Part shown: piece by piece, positions 9,053 to 23,096 of the stretch
Position numbering within the stretch: position 1 is the stretch's first letter
Layout of the letters: every line of letters begins with the position of its first letter
DNA from: Rhizobiales bacterium TNE-4
GTDB lineage: Bacteria; Pseudomonadota; Alphaproteobacteria; Rhizobiales; Beijerinckiaceae
Assembly (NCBI GenBank): GCA_019083985.1
Contig: JAHRCV010000003.1
Coordinates: 310,001 to 374,000, forward strand
Length of the DNA stretch: 64,000 nt
Direction: 5' to 3'
Notes under the pieces: model-generated
Told to the model about the DNA's origin: nothing
The model's database searches: none
Seen by the model: the letters and a program-made list of their open reading frames with translations, nothing else
Translations under genes and position numbers: made by a program

Positions 9053-10285
9053 TCAAAGCTTGTCGGGGATCAGATGATCGCGACGCCGTAAATCCGGGAA
9101 CAGCCACGCCCAAAGGCCGACAACGGCAATCGTGCCAACCCCGCCGATCACCACGGCCGGAACGGCACCGACGAGGGCGGCTAACATACCGCTCTCGAAT
9201 TCGCCAAGTTCGTTCGAGGCCCCGATGAAAACCGTGCTCACAGCCGAGACGCGGCCGCGCATCGCATCGGGTGTTTCGCCTTGAACGAGCGTTTGCCGCA
9301 CATAGACGCTGATCATGTCGGCGGCACCCATCACGAACAAGGCGGCCATCGACAGCCAAAACGATGTCGACAATCCAAACACAATCGTCGCAATACCGAA
9401 GATCACGACAGCAAACAGCATGCGGGGTCCGGCCTGCCGCTTGAGGGGCCAGCGTGCGAGTGCCAATGCCATGAACACGCCGCCGACCGAGACGGAGCTG
9501 CGCAAAAGCCCAAGGCCCCACGGCCCCGTTTGCAGAATATCCTTCGCAAAGATCGGCATCAGCGCCGTCGCGCCACCCAGCAAGACCGCAAACAGATCAA
9601 GCGAGATTGCGCCAAAAATCACCGGGCGCGAACGGATGAAGCGGAAGCCGGCCAGCGCCGTCTCGAGCGTATGCGGTTCGCGCGGCGCATCCTTGGGCCG
9701 CCTGACCGAGATGGATCCGATCAGATAGACGGCGACTGCGAACATGGTCGCGGTTGTGCCAAAGACAGCCGCAGGCCCCAGCGCATAAAAAAGGCCGCCC
9801 AAGGCCGGGCCTGCAATCGCTGAGCTTTGCCAGCCGGATGAATTCCAACTGATCGCATTGCCCAAGGCACTGCGCGGCACCAGCATCGGCATCAAAGCTT
9901 GCGATGCAGGATTAGAAAAAGCGCGCGCAAGCCCAATCGTGCCTGCCAGCGCATAAATGAACGGCAGCGCCTCTTCGCCCGTATAGGCGCAGGCGAGGAG
10001 CCCAAGCGATGCAATGGCAAGCACGGCGTGGCCCGCCATCACGATGCGTCGACGATCATATTGATCGGCAACATGGCCGGAGACGAGGGATGCCAAAAGC
10101 ACGGGCAGGAATGAGACGAGCCCGACCATGCCCAATGCGAACGCGCTGCCGGTGATCGAATAGACCAGCCAACCCAGCGCCACGATATTCATTTGATAGG
10201 CGAGGCCATAGACCACGCGCGTTGCAAAGAAGCGCTGAAAATCAGGTGAGGCAAAGGCGTTGGACGAGGCCGCCACTTCAGTCAT
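9053..10285 (-). CDS. MFS permease, EntS-like (MFS_3) group
   Basis: This is a 410-residue integral membrane protein of the major facilitator superfamily with about 12 hydrophobic segments. The loop between helices 2 and 3 carries the MFS motif A in the form GHVADQYDRRR (near residues 70-80). The group resembles putative drug or siderophore exporters. The substrate cannot be read from sequence. The gene starts 19 bp after the gyrB stop on the same strand, so it may be read through from gyrB. There is no obvious terminator between them. Confidence 0.82.
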   Translation of the reverse strand: MTEVAASSNAFASPDFQRFFATRVVYGLAYQMNIVALGWLVYSITGSAFALGMVGLVSFLPVLLASLVSGHVADQYDRRRIVMAGHAVLAIASLGLLACAYTGEEALPFIYALAGTIGLARAFSNPASQALMPMLVPRSALGNAISWNSSGWQSSAIAGPALGGLFYALGPAAVFGTTATMFAVAVYLIGSISVRRPKDAPREPHTLETALAGFRFIRSRPVIFGAISLDLFAVLLGGATALMPIFAKDILQTGPWGLGLLRSSVSVGGVFMALALARWPLKRQAGPRMLFAVVIFGIATIVFGLSTSFWLSMAALFVMGAADMISVYVRQTLVQGETPDAMRGRVSAVSTVFIGASNELGEFESGMLAALVGAVPAVVIGGVGTIAVVGLWAWLFPDLRRRDHLIPDKL

Positions 10286-10304
10286 GACGGCATCGTCCGC
10301 CTTT

Positions 10305-14020
<3,716 letters not shown>

Positions 14021-14045
14021 GAGACTTCCCCGGACGGGGCGCGCG

Positions 14046-15164
14046 TCACACGCGCATCGGCATCAGCACATAAAGCGCGGATGCGCCTTCGCGATCCTGA
14101 ACGAGCGTCGGTGAACCGGCATCGGCAAGTTTGAACGTCGCCGTGTCGCTATCGAGTTGCTCAGTGATGTCGAGCAGATAACGCGCATTGAAACCGATCT
14201 CGATCGGTGCGGCCGCATAATCGGCTTGCAATTCTTCCACCGCCGAACCGGAATCAGGATTGGTCACCGACAGCGTCACCTGGCCGTCTGAAACAGCCAG
14301 TTTCACCGCGCGGCCGCGCTCGGAGGAAATGGTCGACACGCGATCGACTGCAGCCGCAAAATCACCGCGCTCGACGATCAGCGTCTTGTCATTGTTCGCC
14401 GGAATAACGCGCTGATAATCGGGGAATGTGCCGTCAATCAATTTCGATGTCAGCACAACGGAATCAAACGTAATGCGGATTTTCGCCGGGCTCAGTTCAA
14501 GACCAACTTCCTCGCCCGCCGTTTCAACGAGCTTGATGATTTCAGCGACAGCTTTGCGCGGCACGATCACGCCGGGCATGCCAGCAGAGCCGGAAGGCGC
14601 AGCCGTTTCAACACGGGCGAGGCGATGGCCGTCCGTGGCAACAGCGCGCATCACTGGTCCGCCATCGTTTTCGGCTGTGTGCAGATAGATGCCGTTCAAA
14701 TAATAGCGCGTCTCTTCTGTCGAGATCGCGAACTGCGTCTTCTCAATCAGGCGGCGCAATTCCTGCGCGGGCAGGCTGAAGCGATGCGTCATATCGCCGG
14801 CAGCGAGATCGGGGAAATCGCTTTCCGGCAATGTCTGCAGCGTGAAGCGCGAACGGCCGGAGCGGATCAGCATTTGCCCGGTTTCGCCCGTCGTCTCGAG
14901 CGAGACCTGCGCGCCGTCGGGCAGTTTGCGAATGATGTCGTAGATCATGTGCGCGGGCACCGTCGTCGCACCCGGCTGCGTCACATCGGCGGGCAGGCTT
15001 TCGGTGACTTCAAGATCGAGGTCGGTGGCTTTCAGACCCAGGACACCGCCCGATGCGCGCAACAGCACGTTCGAGAGAATCGGGATCGTATTGCGGCGTT
15101 CGACGACCCGGTGAACGTGACCGAGTGATTTCAGAAGCGCCGAGCGTTCGACTGTCACCTGCAT
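14046..15164 (-). CDS. dnaN: DNA polymerase III beta subunit (sliding clamp)
   Basis: This is the ring-shaped processivity clamp of the replicative polymerase. The open frame extends 45 codons upstream, but the conserved N-terminus MQVTVERSALLKSLGHVHRV begins at the chosen ATG and gives 372 residues, the usual family length. The C-terminus ends LYVLMPMRV, matching the conserved clamp tail. It lies between dnaA and recF. The 185 bp separating it from dnaA hold no gene that I can support. Confidence 0.96.
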   Translation of the reverse strand: MQVTVERSALLKSLGHVHRVVERRNTIPILSNVLLRASGGVLGLKATDLDLEVTESLPADVTQPGATTVPAHMIYDIIRKLPDGAQVSLETTGETGQMLIRSGRSRFTLQTLPESDFPDLAAGDMTHRFSLPAQELRRLIEKTQFAISTEETRYYLNGIYLHTAENDGGPVMRAVATDGHRLARVETAAPSGSAGMPGVIVPRKAVAEIIKLVETAGEEVGLELSPAKIRITFDSVVLTSKLIDGTFPDYQRVIPANNDKTLIVERGDFAAAVDRVSTISSERGRAVKLAVSDGQVTLSVTNPDSGSAVEELQADYAAAPIEIGFNARYLLDITEQLDSDTATFKLADAGSPTLVQDREGASALYVLMPMRV

Positions 15165-15349
15165 GGAACCAATCCGCACGATCAATCTTCCGGGCCTGCC
15201 CGGAGCCCGCACCTTGCGTGCGGGGAGCCAATGGGACCGCACAATCGCAATTGGCCCGGTCCAAGGCAAGCAATTAGGGCGCAGCGGGGGCGTTTGCACC
15301 CCTGCCGAAGCCGTTCTCTCAACAGGTTTTTACCTGAAAGGGCGGCCGC

Positions 15350-16768
15350 TTATTCCTGCAGCATGCGCTTGAGGAGTTCGACATCGTCGCGCAGCGTCGT
15401 GTCCGCCTGCACGGCCGTTTCGATCTTGCGGACGGCGTGCAGCACTGTGGTGTGATCGCGGCCACCGAAACGCCGCCCGATTTCGGGCAGAGAGCGCAAG
15501 GTGAGCACTTTGGAGAGGTACATCGCGATCTGGCGCGGCTTCACAACGCTGGCCGAGCGGCGCGAGGACAGGATGTCGGCGCGGCTAACATTGAAATGCG
15601 TCGCGACGAGCTTCTGAATGTCCTCGATCTTGACCTTTTTCGGCTCGCGCGAACGCACAAGATCGCGGATCGCCGCTTCCGCCGCGTCGATCGTCAGCGG
15701 CGTCTGCGACAAGGTCGAGTGGGCGAGAAGCCTGTTCACAGCGCCGTCGAGATCGCGGCCATTGGTCGCGATGGCACGCGCGACATAGGCAACAACCGCC
15801 GGGCTCACTTCGAAGGAGGGTTGGTGTTGGCGGGCCGCCGCAATCCGCGCTTCGATGATCTGGGCTCGCAGGGCCTCATCGAGCCCGCCGATTTCGACTG
15901 CCAGTCCACCGGCGAGTCGCGAGCGCACGCGCTCATCGAGACTTTCGAGGTCAGATGGGGCGCGATCAGCCGCAATCACGATCTGACGTCCCGCATCGAT
16001 CAAAGCGTTGATCGTGTGGCAGAATTCCTGCTGGATCGATTTGCCCTGCAGAAACTGCACATCGTCGATGATCAGAAGATCGATACCGCGCAGACGCTCT
16101 TTGAACGCCAAAGCCGTTTGCGCCTTCAGCGCGGCGACGAAGCCATACATGAAACGGTCGGCGGTGAGATAAATCACGCGGCGGCCCGAGCCGATCACTT
16201 CATGCCCGATGGCGTGCAGAAGATGGGTTTTGCCCAAGCCGACGGACGAATGGATGTAGAGCGGGTTATAGAGCGGCGTCTGGCCCGGCTCATGGCGGGC
16301 AACGCGCTCTGCCGCCGCATGGGCCAATGCATTCGAGCGGCCAACAAGGAAGCTTGCAAAGGTCAGGCGGCGGTCGAGCGGTGATCCAGCGAGCCCTTCC
16401 TGATCGGTCGAAACAGCGCGGCTTTCCATCGCCGGCAGGCTCGGTTTCTCAACAAGACGCGGCTTGCTGGGTGCAGGCGTCTCAGCGGGGCGTTGCGCCG
16501 GACGCTGGATCGCGCTGCGCACGGCCAGATGCACATTCGTCACGGCCGGCATTTCTTCTGAAACGCGCAGGCGCAAGCGATCGATATAATGGCTCTCGAT
16601 CCAGCTCTTCAAAAACCGTGTCGGCACCGACAGATGCGCCACGCCTTCGACGATGGATACGAGCTCGAGCCGGCCAAACCAGCTTGAAAACACATCTTCC
16701 CCAAGCTCAGCGCGCAAACGGCGTTTGACCCGGTCCCAAGCCTCTTGGGTGTCGCGCTGGCCAGCCAT
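15350..16768 (-). CDS. dnaA: Chromosomal replication initiator DnaA
   Basis: This AAA+ protein opens the replication origin. Domain I ([20 protein letters not shown]) is at the N-terminus. A Pro/Ala-rich linker follows, then Walker A GLGKTHLL, Walker [12 protein letters not shown], and the C-terminal DNA-binding signature [16 protein letters not shown] start it at the ATG giving [14 protein letters not shown] (472 residues) because CAGGAG lies about 7 bases upstream. The longer frame begins with GTG at 16834, has no ribosome-binding site, and would add a serine-rich stretch absent from close relatives. The upstream region is an 876-bp gene-free stretch. Confidence 0.95.
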   Translation of the reverse strand: MAGQRDTQEAWDRVKRRLRAELGEDVFSSWFGRLELVSIVEGVAHLSVPTRFLKSWIESHYIDRLRLRVSEEMPAVTNVHLAVRSAIQRPAQRPAETPAPSKPRLVEKPSLPAMESRAVSTDQEGLAGSPLDRRLTFASFLVGRSNALAHAAAERVARHEPGQTPLYNPLYIHSSVGLGKTHLLHAIGHEVIGSGRRVIYLTADRFMYGFVAALKAQTALAFKERLRGIDLLIIDDVQFLQGKSIQQEFCHTINALIDAGRQIVIAADRAPSDLESLDERVRSRLAGGLAVEIGGLDEALRAQIIEARIAAARQHQPSFEVSPAVVAYVARAIATNGRDLDGAVNRLLAHSTLSQTPLTIDAAEAAIRDLVRSREPKKVKIEDIQKLVATHFNVSRADILSSRRSASVVKPRQIAMYLSKVLTLRSLPEIGRRFGGRDHTTVLHAVRKIETAVQADTTLRDDVELLKRMLQE

Positions 16769-17644
16769 GCCCGACTCCTGATCTGAGGGGGAAGACGAAG
16801 AAAGGGAAGAAGATTGCAGCATTGTCAAAAGCACTCAGCGCATAGGCTCGCCAGCCCCGGTCAGGAGCAGGCCTCAAGAAGGATGAAAATCGAAAACTTA
16901 CGCGCCGGAGGGCTGAGGGTTGTGACCGCTGCAAAAAAGCGACGATTGGGAAAGAAGCCGCATTTCGCCAAAACGTGTCATCACTACCCCCGCTGCAGTC
17001 GCCAGCCGTTGAAATCGGCCGAACGTCTTGATCATCCATCTCACCCGGATTGTGTCCGCGTGAGCATTCTCAAAAATCGAATGGTCGCTTTCGCGCCACT
17101 CATTGTCGCACACAGTTCTACATTGTCTCGAAGCGAGAAAACGCAACGCCTGTATAGCTTTTTGAAACGTCAGCACATCGCGTGCTGAAGTGAAGGGACC
17201 TTACACAGCGCCTCAGATGCACGCAACACGGGTTGCAAAATGCAGGTTCTGAAACCCGCCGGACGGGGGCCCTCTTGACAGGACTATTTGCCGGACACGT
17301 CGCCGCAAACTGTTGAGGACATTCATCATTCTTTAACGATTGGCGCACCGAAAACGGCCGATCAGTTTTGGATTCATCCCGTCAGGTTCATCGCGTGTCG
17401 CTGCGCGTTGCCGCGCAGGTTCCGGTCTTAGCCTGTAAAACCTTGATTCTAGTTAGCTTTTTTTGCGCGCATAAAGTGCGGCGAAATCCGATTTTGAACT
17501 TGGCCGAGTCAAGCGAAATAAGTGTTCAGCATTGGCGCAAATTGGGGCAAAGGAGCCATATAACGGGCATCGATAAGCATTGCCGCACAACAAAAAACCC
17601 GGCTTTCGCCGGGTTATTCGTAAGCGCGAAATGACGTTCGGAAA
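16769..17644. other. Gene-free stretch between dnaA and rpsT
   Basis: This stretch of 876 bp holds no convincing reading frame; the short frames here lack conserved content. It contains the rpsT terminator (17592-17615). GANTC sites, the CcrM methylation target, occur at 16771, 17371, 17445 and 17506, roughly the number expected by chance. Several A/T-rich tracts occur near 17455-17580. I looked for DnaA boxes (TTATCCACA) on both strands and found no exact or one-mismatch copy. It must contain the dnaA promoter and leader. Whether it is part of the replication origin cannot be decided from sequence reading alone. Confidence 0.7.
17592..17615 (-). terminator. Rho-independent terminator after rpsT
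   Basis: On the minus strand an 8-bp stem (AACCCGGC with GCCGGGTT, loop GAAA) is followed by TTTT, about 30 bp after the rpsT stop. Confidence 0.85.
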
Positions 17645-17911
17645 TTACGCGCCGAGAACTTTCACAGCATGCGCGAGACGCGAGATTTTGCGCGACGCCG
17701 TATTGCGGTGAACGATGCCCTTCTGAGCCATGCGCGCCACCACCGGCTCCGCATTCTTGAGCGCTTCAGCAGCGGCCGTCTTGTCGCCGCTCTTGAGGGC
17801 TTCTTCCACCTTGCGGATGGACGTGCGCATCGCCGAACGGCGCATACGATTGACCGCCGTGCGGCGCTCGATCTTGCGGGTCGCTTTTTTGGCGGACTTC
17901 GTATTCGCCAT
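17645..17911 (-). CDS. rpsT: Small ribosomal subunit protein bS20
   Basis: This 88-residue basic protein binds 16S rRNA in the 30S subunit. It starts [13 protein letters not shown], typical of bS20, and is helical and rich in Lys, Arg and Ala. It is a single-gene unit: a strong promoter lies about 105 bp upstream and a hairpin terminator just downstream (both listed). Its place next to dnaA is characteristic of Hyphomicrobiales chromosomes. Confidence 0.96.
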   Translation of the reverse strand: MANTKSAKKATRKIERRTAVNRMRRSAMRTSIRKVEEALKSGDKTAAAEALKNAEPVVARMAQKGIVHRNTASRKISRLAHAVKVLGA

Positions 17912-18017
17912 GATCTTTGATCCTCATGCGAAGCGGAGACCCGACCTGGGCCCGAGGCGCGTCGCGTTAAAACGGAAAGGGATTGCGGACGCAAAGAATG
18001 CGACCGGCGTGGCGCGG

Positions 18018-18046
18018 CTTATAGCTTTAGCCTCTGGCGGCGTCAA
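18018..18046 (-). promoter_or_regulatory. rpsT promoter, near-consensus
   Basis: On the minus strand TTGACG, a 17-bp spacer and TATAAG form an almost ideal sigma-70-type promoter ahead of rpsT. It leaves an untranslated leader of roughly 100 bases, long enough for the translational feedback known for S20 in other bacteria. Confidence 0.7.
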
Positions 18047-18090
18047 CGGCTGTGGCGGAAAGAATGAGTCTTTTCATGCGTCTGCCGACG

Positions 18091-18873
18091 TTAGATGCCC
18101 AACAAGGCCCGCAGCGGATTGGCCGGATCGGAGACAAGCCGCGCCGCCACGGCAAGACAGACGATCACGATCAAGGGCCGGATCAGCGTTGCCCCATGCT
18201 TGAGAACAAGCCGGGAGCCCACTTGCGCCCCGGCAAAGGCCGCGATCCCCATGGCCAAGCCCGCCGCCCAAACAATATGGCCCGAGAGTGCAAAAAAGAC
18301 CAAAGCACCGCCATTGGAGGCCAAATTGAGAAGTTTTGTCTGCGCGACGGCGCGCACCCCGCTTAATCCCATCAAGGCCGCAAAGCCCAGCATGTAGAAG
18401 GATCCGGCGCCCGGGCCGAAAAACCCGTCGTAAAAGGCAATGGGTGGCACCACGGCAAGGGCAAAGACCGGCATCGAGATGCGGGCTGGCCGGTCGGACT
18501 GGCCAAACCGGGGCGATAACGCGAACCAGAGCGCGACCGCGACCAAAAGCAGGGGGACGACGGCACCGAGCCAGCGGGACGGCAGGGTTGCAACCGCCAA
18601 TCCGCCCAAAACCGAGCTCAACACGGCAATCGCGGCTAAAGGCGCGGCGTTCCGCCAATCGATCTGCTTGGCGCGCGCGAAAGCCAATGTGGCTGATGCA
18701 GTCCCGAACGAACCTTGCAACTTGTTGGTGGCAACCGCCGTCACCGGGTCGGCCCCGGCCAGCAAAAGCGCGGGGACGGTCAAAAGGCCGCCGCCACCTG
18801 CAATCGCATCAATCAGCCCCGCACAGAAGGCCGCCAGCGCCAGAAGCGCCAGAATCTCGGGGCTGAACTCCAT
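18091..18873 (-). CDS. TSUP (TauE/SafE) family membrane permease
   Basis: This is a 260-residue protein with about eight hydrophobic segments and the conserved opening GLIDAIAGGGGLLTVPALLLAG (residues 19-40) of the TSUP family. A second family repeat is PIAFYDGFFGPGAGSF near the middle. TSUP proteins export or import small sulfur or organic anions such as sulfite, sulfoacetate or taurine derivatives. The substrate here is not evident. Upstream on the same strand and 15 bp away lies the enoyl-CoA hydratase, so the two may share a transcript. Confidence 0.87.
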   Translation of the reverse strand: MEFSPEILALLALAAFCAGLIDAIAGGGGLLTVPALLLAGADPVTAVATNKLQGSFGTASATLAFARAKQIDWRNAAPLAAIAVLSSVLGGLAVATLPSRWLGAVVPLLLVAVALWFALSPRFGQSDRPARISMPVFALAVVPPIAFYDGFFGPGAGSFYMLGFAALMGLSGVRAVAQTKLLNLASNGGALVFFALSGHIVWAAGLAMGIAAFAGAQVGSRLVLKHGATLIRPLIVIVCLAVAARLVSDPANPLRALLGI

Positions 18874-18888
18874 CGGACGAACGCGCGA

Positions 18889-19662
18889 TCAGCGATGCGA
18901 GAATTTCGCCGGGCGCTTTTCGACGAAGGCGGTCATGCCTTCTTTCTGGTCGGCGATGGCAAACATCGGCTGGAACAGGCGGCGTTCGAACCGCAACCCT
19001 TCAGCGAGCGTCGTCTCAAACGCGCGATTGACCGATTCCTTGGTGATCATCGCAATCGGCAGCGACATATTGGCGATGGTCGTCGCAGTTTTCTTCGCTT
19101 CGGTGAGAAGGTCGGCAAGCGGAATGACGCGTGCAACAAGGCCAGACCGTTCCGCCTCCGCCGCATCCATCATGCGGCCGGTCAGGCACAATTCCATGGC
19201 TTTGGCTTTGCCAACTGCGCGTGTGAGGCGTTGCGTGCCGCCAGCGCCCGGCATCACCCCTAGCTTGATTTCTGGCTGGCCGAATTTGGCATTGTCAGCG
19301 GCGAGAATGAAATCGCACATCATCGCCATTTCGCAGCCGCCACCGAGCGCAAAGCCTGCCACGGCTGCAATCAACGGTTTGCGGCGGGTGGCAATCCCGT
19401 CCCATTGCGTGATGAAATCGTCGAGATAGGTCGAAGGGAAGGAGAGGTTCTGCATCTCCTTGATGTCAGCGCCGGCGGCGAAAGCCTTGTCCGAACCGGT
19501 AATCAGCATGCAGCCGATATTCGGATCTTTTTCGAAACCGTCGAGCGCAGCATTGATTTCGGCAATCACCTTGGAATTGAGCGCATTCATCGCTTGCGGG
19601 CGGTTGATCGTGATGATGCCGACACGGTCTTCCTGCGTAACAATGATGTTTTCGTAGGCCAT
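18889..19662 (-). CDS. Enoyl-CoA hydratase (crotonase family)
   Basis: This enzyme hydrates trans-2-enoyl-CoA in fatty-acid or amino-acid breakdown. The ATG chosen gives [12 protein letters not shown] and 257 residues, and is preceded by a strong GGGGAGG site. The longer frame adds 19 unsupported residues. The crotonase oxyanion-hole segments [11 protein letters not shown] (near 60-70) and [18 protein letters not shown] (near 99-116) are present, as is the [12 protein letters not shown] loop with the second catalytic acidic region. It resembles short-chain (FadB1x/EchA-like) hydratases. Exact chain-length preference is not readable. Confidence 0.9.
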   Translation of the reverse strand: MAYENIIVTQEDRVGIITINRPQAMNALNSKVIAEINAALDGFEKDPNIGCMLITGSDKAFAAGADIKEMQNLSFPSTYLDDFITQWDGIATRRKPLIAAVAGFALGGGCEMAMMCDFILAADNAKFGQPEIKLGVMPGAGGTQRLTRAVGKAKAMELCLTGRMMDAAEAERSGLVARVIPLADLLTEAKKTATTIANMSLPIAMITKESVNRAFETTLAEGLRFERRLFQPMFAIADQKEGMTAFVEKRPAKFSHR

Positions 19663-19736
19663 GATGACGCCTCCCCTGTTGCTTCCGTCTTGGCTAAACG
19701 ATCGCCGCGCAACCGGCAATCATCCTTTATGCAGGG

Positions 19737-20618
19737 CTATTTCTGGCAGGACGCACAATAGAAGGTCGAGCGGCCCGATTGCACGATGCGACGGATCGTG
19801 CCGGTGCACCCCGGATTGCTGCACGCCTCCCCTTCGCGGTCATAGGCGCGAAACGCATGCTGGAAATAGCCGAGTGAACCATCCGCCTGCGCATAATCGC
19901 GCAAGGTCGAGCCGCCGGCTTCAACCGCTTCGCTGAGCACGTCACGAATGGCGGTGGCAAGCAAATCTGCTTTGGGATGCGGCTTGCCGCTCTTGAGCGA
20001 GAGCTTTCCGGCCGCGCGCTGCGGCGACAAGCCCGCACGGTGAAGCGCCTCGCACACATAGATATTGCCCAAGCCTGCGATCAGACTTTGGTCGAGGAGC
20101 GCGGCTTTGAGCGGCGTCTTCTTACCTGCAAAGAGCGATGCCAAGAGCGCGCCATCAAGCTCATTGCCAAGCGGCTCGATGCCGAGGCCTTTGATATGGC
20201 GGTTCTCGGCCAAGGCGTCGCGCGGCACAAGATCCATGAATCCAAACCGCCGCGCATCATTATAAATGACACGTGCGCCACCCTCGAGATGGAACACGAC
20301 GTGATCATGCGCGGCGATCCGGCCGGCTTGATGCACGAATTCGCCCTGCAGCGTGCTTTGCCCGTCCTCGATAATGGTGAAACGGCCTGACATGCCCAGA
20401 TGCATGATCAGGGCTTCACCCGAGGAGAGATCGGCGACGAGATATTTCGCCCGCCGCCCAAGGGCGATCAGGGTCTGGCCTTCAAGCCGTTCGGTGAAGC
20501 GGGCAGGAAAGGGAAAGCGTAGATCGGGGCGCCTCTGTTCCACCCGGATCAGGCGGCGGCCTTCCATGATCGGCGCAAGGCCGCGTCTGACGGTTTCGAC
20601 TTCGGGCAGCTCGGGCAT
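19737..20618 (-). CDS. mutM: Formamidopyrimidine-DNA glycosylase (Fpg/MutM)
   Basis: This bifunctional base-excision enzyme removes 8-oxoguanine and cuts the resulting site. The mature N-terminus [13 protein letters not shown] carries the catalytic Pro and Glu. The protein ends with a zinc finger (CSNPGC, then YCASC at the very C-terminus) that contacts DNA. Its 293 residues match the family. It is divergent from ubiE with an 87-bp gap, an arrangement common in Hyphomicrobiales. Confidence 0.95.
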   Translation of the reverse strand: MPELPEVETVRRGLAPIMEGRRLIRVEQRRPDLRFPFPARFTERLEGQTLIALGRRAKYLVADLSSGEALIMHLGMSGRFTIIEDGQSTLQGEFVHQAGRIAAHDHVVFHLEGGARVIYNDARRFGFMDLVPRDALAENRHIKGLGIEPLGNELDGALLASLFAGKKTPLKAALLDQSLIAGLGNIYVCEALHRAGLSPQRAAGKLSLKSGKPHPKADLLATAIRDVLSEAVEAGGSTLRDYAQADGSLGYFQHAFRAYDREGEACSNPGCTGTIRRIVQSGRSTFYCASCQK

Positions 20619-20705
20619 GGCGTCTTTCGGAAAATCTCCCCCTCTGCCATAGCCTCAAGCCGCGTCCGGCGCTATGGTCCGCGCGCAATCGCGAAGGGGC
20701 AATCC

Positions 20706-21473
20706 ATGGTCCAGACCGCATCGGGCAGGGACGAAGACACGCATTTCGGCTTTTCGACCGTCAGTCTCGGCGAAAAGCAGGGCATGGTCGACGAGGTGTT
20801 CCACAAGGTGGCGCGCCGTTACGATCTGATGAACGATCTGATGTCGGCCGGTCTTCATCGCGCCTGGAAGGATGCGCTCGTCTCCGCTTTGCGTCCGCCC
20901 AAACAAGGCCCGTTCGATCTCCTCGATGTTGCGGGTGGCACGGGCGATATCTCTTTCCGGGTGTTGGAGGCGGCCTCGTCCCAAGCGCGCGCCACTGTCT
21001 GCGATATCAATGGCGACATGTTGGCGGTGGGCCGCGAGCGTGCGCCCGCCAAGATCGCAGATCGGCTGACTTTCGTCGAAGGCAATGCCGAAGACCTCCC
21101 GTTTCCGGACAAAAGCTTCGACGCCTATACGATCGCGTTCGGCATTCGCAATGTGCCGCGGATCGACAAGGCGTTGAGCGAGGCCAAGCGTGTGCTCAAG
21201 CGTGGCGGGCATTTTCTGTGCCTCGAATTCTCGCATGTCGATGTGCCGGGCTTCGACCGGATCTATGATTTCTATTCGTTCAACCTTGTGCCGCCGATGG
21301 GCCGTCTCGTCACGGGCGATGCGCAGCCTTATCAATATCTGGTTGAATCGATCCGCCAATTTCCCGAGCCCGACCGCTTCGCCGCCATGATGCGCGATGC
21401 AGGCTTTGCCAATGTCACGCACCGGCCCATGACGGGCGGCATTGTGCGGCTGCATTCCGGCTGGTCGATCTGA
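20706..21473 (+). CDS. ubiE: Ubiquinone/menaquinone C-methyltransferase UbiE
   Basis: This SAM-dependent methyltransferase acts on the demethoxy-benzoquinol ring in ubiquinone synthesis. It has 255 residues with the family opening [20 protein letters not shown], the SAM-binding motif [15 protein letters not shown] near residues 74-87, and the UbiE signature [20 protein letters not shown]. It is the first gene of a plus-strand run ubiE-ubiB-coaBC-dut. Confidence 0.95.
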   Translation: MVQTASGRDEDTHFGFSTVSLGEKQGMVDEVFHKVARRYDLMNDLMSAGLHRAWKDALVSALRPPKQGPFDLLDVAGGTGDISFRVLEAASSQARATVCDINGDMLAVGRERAPAKIADRLTFVEGNAEDLPFPDKSFDAYTIAFGIRNVPRIDKALSEAKRVLKRGGHFLCLEFSHVDVPGFDRIYDFYSFNLVPPMGRLVTGDAQPYQYLVESIRQFPEPDRFAAMMRDAGFANVTHRPMTGGIVRLHSGWSI

Positions 21474-21482
21474 GGCGGCTTG

Positions 21483-23051
21483 ATGGGTTCCTTTCTAAAT
21501 GCGCTGCGTTTGATGCGCGTCGGCTTCGTGCTGGGCCGCGAAGGCGCGCTGGCACTCGTTGATCCGAATGATCTACCAAGCGGTGGTCGTGTATTGTTGC
21601 GCATGGGCCGGCTCATCGAACGGCGCGATGCAGGCGATGGTGCGCAACGTCTTGCCAAGGCGCTCACGCGTCTCGGCCCCTCCTATGTGAAATTCGGGCA
21701 ATTTCTCGCCACGCGTCCTGATGTCGTGGGTGTGCGCGTCGCGCGTGATCTTGAACAATTGCAAGATCGCCTGCCGCCTTTCCCGCGCAGCGAGGCCGTG
21801 AGCACGATTGAACAATCCTTCGGCCTGCCGCTTGAGTCATTATATATAGAGCTCGGCGAGCCGATGGCTGCGGCCTCGATTGCGCAAGTGCAACAAGGCA
21901 TTATCGCCGATGGCGAGGCAACGCGCGTTGTCGCGGTCAAAGTGTTGCGCCCGGGCGTCCGCGCCCGTTTTCGCCGCGATCTCAACGCCATGCATTTCGC
22001 GGCATCCCAGCTTGAACATCGCGTTCCGGATCTGCGTCGGCTGAAGCCGGTTGAAGTCGTTGAAACGCTGGCGCGCTCCGTTACGATGGAAATGGATCTG
22101 CGGCTTGAAGCCGCTGCTCTTTCCGAAATGGCAGAGAACTGCCGTAGCGATGCCGATTTCCGTGTGCCGTCCGTCGATTGGGATCGCACGGCGCGCGATG
22201 TTCTGACGCTGGAATGGATTGATGGCATTCCGCTCAACGACATCAAGCGGATCGAAGCGGCGGGCATTGATCGCGTTGCACTTGCCCGTACCGTCATTCA
22301 GTCGTTTTTGCGTCACGCTTTGCGCGACGGCTTCTTCCATGCCGATATGCATCCCGGCAATTTATTCGTCGACGATCAAGAGCGGCTCTGCGCCGTCGAT
22401 TTCGGCATTATGGGTCGCCTCGGTCCGAAAGAGCGCCGCTTCCTCGCCGAAATTCTCTTAGGCTTCATCACGCGCGATTATCGCCGCGTCGCCGAAGTGC
22501 ATTTCGAAGCGGGCTATGTGCCTGCGCATCATTCGGTTGAGGATTTTGCGCAAGCGATCCGCGCGATCGGTGAGCCGATCCACAGCCGCACCGCTGATCA
22601 GATTTCGATGGCGAAACTTTTGACGCTTCTGTTCGAGATCACAGCCCTGTTCGACATGAAGACACGGACTGAGCTTGTGATGCTGCAGAAGACGATGGTC
22701 GTCGTCGAAGGTGTGGCGCGTTCGCTCGATCCGAAACTCAATATGTGGACGACGGCAGAGCCTGTCGTGCGCGAATGGATCGAGCGCAATCTCGGCCCGG
22801 TCGGCCGCATAGAAGACGCCAGCCGCGGTGCGCGTTCCTTCGCCAATATGATCGCCAACCTGCCGGAACTGACAGGGCGCGTGGAGCGTGTCGCCGAGCA
22901 TCTCGATCGTGCCACGCGTCGCGGTTTTCGGCTTGATCCGGAGAGCGTGCAGGCGATTGGCGATGCCGAGGCGCGCCGCAATCGCTGGGGCAATGGCGCC
23001 CTCTGGCTTATCGCCTTAACCCTGCTTTACGCCGTCTTTCGCCATTTCTGA
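21483..23051 (+). CDS. ubiB: UbiB/ABC1/ADCK-type atypical kinase for ubiquinone synthesis
   Basis: This 522-residue protein of the ABC1 atypical kinase family is needed for coenzyme Q synthesis, probably by extracting lipid precursors from the membrane. The KxGQ motif appears as YVKFGQFLATRPDV (residues about 68-81). The catalytic loop is FFHADMHPGNLFVDD, and the metal-binding DFG appears as VDFGIMGR. A hydrophobic segment at the extreme C-terminus (ALWLIALTLLYAVF) anchors it to the membrane. I prefer the ATG at this position over a TTG three bases earlier. It follows ubiE by 9 bp. Confidence 0.94.
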   Translation: MGSFLNALRLMRVGFVLGREGALALVDPNDLPSGGRVLLRMGRLIERRDAGDGAQRLAKALTRLGPSYVKFGQFLATRPDVVGVRVARDLEQLQDRLPPFPRSEAVSTIEQSFGLPLESLYIELGEPMAAASIAQVQQGIIADGEATRVVAVKVLRPGVRARFRRDLNAMHFAASQLEHRVPDLRRLKPVEVVETLARSVTMEMDLRLEAAALSEMAENCRSDADFRVPSVDWDRTARDVLTLEWIDGIPLNDIKRIEAAGIDRVALARTVIQSFLRHALRDGFFHADMHPGNLFVDDQERLCAVDFGIMGRLGPKERRFLAEILLGFITRDYRRVAEVHFEAGYVPAHHSVEDFAQAIRAIGEPIHSRTADQISMAKLLTLLFEITALFDMKTRTELVMLQKTMVVVEGVARSLDPKLNMWTTAEPVVREWIERNLGPVGRIEDASRGARSFANMIANLPELTGRVERVAEHLDRATRRGFRLDPESVQAIGDAEARRNRWGNGALWLIALTLLYAVFRHF

Positions 23052-23096
23052 TCGCCTCATGGTAAAAGAGGCCAAGTTTCGGCCGGAGTTTGTCGG

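Noticed and set aside
16769-16834. Longer dnaA start (GTG at 16834)
   Set aside because: It has no ribosome-binding site and would add a serine-rich stretch; the ATG at 16768 has CAGGAG at a good distance.
17371-17510. Three GANTC (CcrM) sites within 140 bp upstream of dnaA
   Set aside because: The number over the whole gene-free stretch is about what chance would give, so the clustering alone does not support methylation control.
16835-17640. Search for DnaA boxes and a defined replication origin
   Set aside because: The best match (near 17568, CATCGATAA on the plus strand) agrees at only six of nine positions, and no cluster is present, so I do not call oriC.
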